From: Nocardia salmonicida NBRC 13393
Lineage (GTDB): Bacteria; Actinomycetota; Actinomycetes; Mycobacteriales; Mycobacteriaceae
DNA: 64,000 nt
Assembly: GCF_001613085.1 (NCBI RefSeq)
Contig: NZ_BDBR01000045.1
Location: 1 to 64,000, forward strand
Reading direction: 5' to 3'
This document shows positions 62,723-64,000 of this stretch, in pieces. The position numbers were made by a program, and so were the translations under genes. The notes under the pieces were generated by a model that saw nothing but the letters and a program-made list of their open reading frames with translations, was not told the origin of the DNA and did no database searches. How positions within the stretch are numbered: the stretch's first letter is position 1; each line of letters begins with the position of its first letter.

Positions 62723-63108
62723 GGCATCGCGGCGATCTTGGCCGGTACTTCGATGTTCTCGTCGGCCCAGTACAGCGCGCACACCCGGTGGTAGCCGTCC
62801 GCGATCAGCATCGGCACGTTCCGGCGACAGTCACCGCGCACCAGCAGGATCGGCGAGAGCTTCTTGCCCTCGGTCACCTTGAGCAGGTCTCTGCGCACAT
62901 GCGGGTTGTCCGGGGTGAGGGCATTGAGCTGGGAGGCCCGCAGAATGTCCTTCACCTTCTTGACGATCACCGGCGCGGCCCTGAGCTCGGCCACGATCGC
63001 GTCGACCAGCGCCTTGTCGCCGAGTAGCTCGAGATAGTCGGCGGCAGCCGGATAGTCGTGGTCTTCCGGGGCGGACTTCCAATGCACCTGCAGGATCGCT
63101 TCGGTCAT
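62719..63108 (-). CDS. ParB/sulfiredoxin-fold-like protein
   Basis: A 129-residue soluble protein. The C-terminal part, with ILLVRGDCRRNVPMLIADGYHRVCALYWADE, has the pattern of the ParB/Srx fold (strand, then a GxHR-type motif with His and Arg that binds nucleotide). The N-terminal half is helical. No full ParB domain or helix-turn-helix is present. Stand-alone members of this fold can be nucleotide-binding enzymes; the role here is unknown. It is coupled to the antiporter gene by a 4-bp overlap. The ATG at 63108 is chosen; a TTG at 63132 directly after GGAGGGGG is not excluded. Confidence 0.65.
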   Translation of the reverse strand: MTEAILQVHWKSAPEDHDYPAAADYLELLGDKALVDAIVAELRAAPVIVKKVKDILRASQLNALTPDNPHVRRDLLKVTEGKKLSPILLVRGDCRRNVPMLIADGYHRVCALYWADENIEVPAKIAAMP

Positions 63109-63213
63109 CGACTCATCATCCGCCCCCTCCAACGGGTTTGCCGAGGGGTCGCCACATGTTGTAGATCGGTTGCGCGATCGGTATCGGGCCGTGGTCGGGG
63201 TAGCGATGGACTG

Positions 63214-63741
63214 CTACCAGATGTCGACCCACTGCGGTCGCTGCGGCACATCGAATCCCGCGGCGCGTCCGCGCACCAGCATCGGCAGCTCGGCGTCCGG
63301 CGGAAACCGGTGCGCGAGCCGTTTCGCGGCCGCCCGCCGGAACTCCGCGAACGCGAACTCCTTCGTCATCCGGTGTTCGGTTCCGGTCTCGGGATGGGTG
63401 AACACCACGTCGATCTTCACCCTGTGTGTGACGAAGATCCGTCCGGCCCGTCGGTGCACGTGGTGACCGGATTCGACCACCGTCGCCGCAACGGAGATCG
63501 CGGACTTTCTCAGATACGCCCGGCGCGCACGCCACCCCACCGCGAGCACGAACGGCCACGTCACCAGGCCGAACACCAGACCGATCGGCAGCATCAGCGT
63601 CATCGCGACGTCGCTGCCCGACCACTGCGCCAACCGCATCCCCACATGGAGGACGCCGAGGAAATACAGCACCGCGCCAACAGCGGATACCGCCCAATAC
63701 GCCGGCACCACCGGATTGACCGGCGCCGTACTCTTCCCCAC
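63214..63741 (-). CDS. Small membrane protein with two helices (DUF3592-like)
   Basis: A 175-residue protein with two hydrophobic segments (about 13-30 and 45-65) and a basic turn (WRARRAYLRK), then a beta-rich cytoplasmic or extracellular domain with VAATVVESGHHVHRRAGRIFVTHRVKIDVVFTHPETG in family terms. The strand pattern after the second helix is reminiscent of DUF3592. Function is unknown. The GTG at 63741 is the first start after the LysR stop and has GGAATCAGG upstream; the frame remains open further upstream but overlaps LysR. Confidence 0.6.
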   Translation of the reverse strand: MGKSTAPVNPVVPAYWAVSAVGAVLYFLGVLHVGMRLAQWSGSDVAMTLMLPIGLVFGLVTWPFVLAVGWRARRAYLRKSAISVAATVVESGHHVHRRAGRIFVTHRVKIDVVFTHPETGTEHRMTKEFAFAEFRRAAAKRLAHRFPPDAELPMLVRGRAAGFDVPQRPQWVDIW

Positions 63742-63838
63742 CCTGATTCCGATCTCATCGCGGCGTTGCCGCAGGCGATGCGCCGTGCGGTCGTCCGCTG
63801 AACCGTAGCGTGGCCGCTCCAGCTCAGCGATCCGGCGA

Positions 63839-64000
63839 TCAGGGCTCAGGTGATGTGAGGGTGCGGCGGATGGCGTCGCGCAGCCAGTGATGGGCACCGT
63901 CGGCGGTGTGGCGGGGGTGCCAGGCCATGCCGATGGTCACCGGCGGCAGTGCGAGGGGGATGTCGAGGAGGTGTAGTCCGAGGGCGGTCGCGTCATCGGT
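63839..64000 (-). CDS. LysR family regulator, 3' end (partial)
   Basis: The last 53 codons of a gene that continues beyond the window. LHLLDIPLALPPVTIGMAWHPRH and GAHHWLRDAIRRTL match the C-terminal end of a LysR-type substrate-binding domain. Only this part is visible, so the family is likely but not certain. Confidence 0.65.
   Translation of the reverse strand, partial: TDDATALGLHLLDIPLALPPVTIGMAWHPRHTADGAHHWLRDAIRRTLTSPEP

Noticed and set aside
1..64000. Insertion sequences, prophage, integrase-associated att sites, tRNA or rRNA genes
   Set aside because: None found: no transposase or integrase motifs, no tRNA-like cloverleaf and no long terminal repeats seen on reading both strands.

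Overview
The window is GC-rich actinobacterial chromosome, most likely from a mycolic-acid-containing genus such as Nocardia. The taxon markers are a PorA-type DUF3068 envelope protein with a DUF2613 microprotein, a cutinase-family envelope protein, a WS/DGAT wax-ester/triacylglycerol synthase, a mycobacterial-type three-gene succinate dehydrogenase, and an XRE-DUF5753 regulator followed by two DUF397 proteins. I see no rRNA, tRNA, CRISPR array, insertion sequence or prophage. This is ordinary chromosomal backbone with several decayed genes.

Layout. 1-4.3 kb: a TIGR03084 protein, a DUF445 membrane protein, a 3-hydroxyacyl-CoA dehydrogenase and a beta-propeller protein. 4.3-6.9 kb: a decayed patch with a small gene remnant and a large LuxR-type (LAL) regulator that has lost both its ATPase centre and its reading frame. 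7.2-13.6 kb: a tight operon of an HSP90-like GHKL ATPase, a 944-residue TPR protein and a membrane Ser/Thr kinase; this is the best candidate for an uncharacterised system. 13.9-16.7 kb: a TetR repressor divergent from an envelope operon (secreted protein, DUF2613, PorA-like). 16.7-21.5 kb: a DUF6285/phosphotransferase/acyl-CoA dehydrogenase operon, then two tandem, apparently paralogous dehydrogenase-like genes. 21.5-23.6 kb: a PPOX/YCII/sigma factor operon. 23.8-26.3 kb: Lon protease behind an apparent HAIR operator for HspR.

26.3-35.3 kb: a thioesterase with an acidic repeat tail, a Y-family polymerase with Gln at the steric-gate position, an AcuI-type reductase with a perfect 18-bp inverted repeat near its 3' end, an ABC exporter, a fused FAD/Fe-S dehydrogenase, a DNA glycosylase and a small protein. 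35.5-37.1 kb: XRE plus two DUF397 genes and a small membrane protein. 37.1-42.1 kb: succinate dehydrogenase divergent from a thiolase homologue lacking both catalytic cysteines. 42.2-48.3 kb: small proteins, an alpha/beta hydrolase, an AAA ATPase, an NlpC/P60 peptidase, an S4 protein, a metallo-beta-lactamase-fold protein and a broken epimerase. 48.5-64 kb: an LPG-synthase-like membrane protein with a kinase-like centre, a lipoprotein, GntR, a ThrE-type exporter, a nitronate monooxygenase behind a KstR-like site, WS/DGAT, a repeat-tailed membrane protein, a MarR/MFS pair, a cutinase, an antiporter coupled to a ParB-like protein, a small membrane protein and the 3' end of a LysR gene.

Common themes are lipid and acyl-CoA metabolism, the mycolata envelope, and protein quality control. 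Three separate genes carry in-frame 18-bp tandem repeats. All functions are read from sequence and family memory; no database search was possible.
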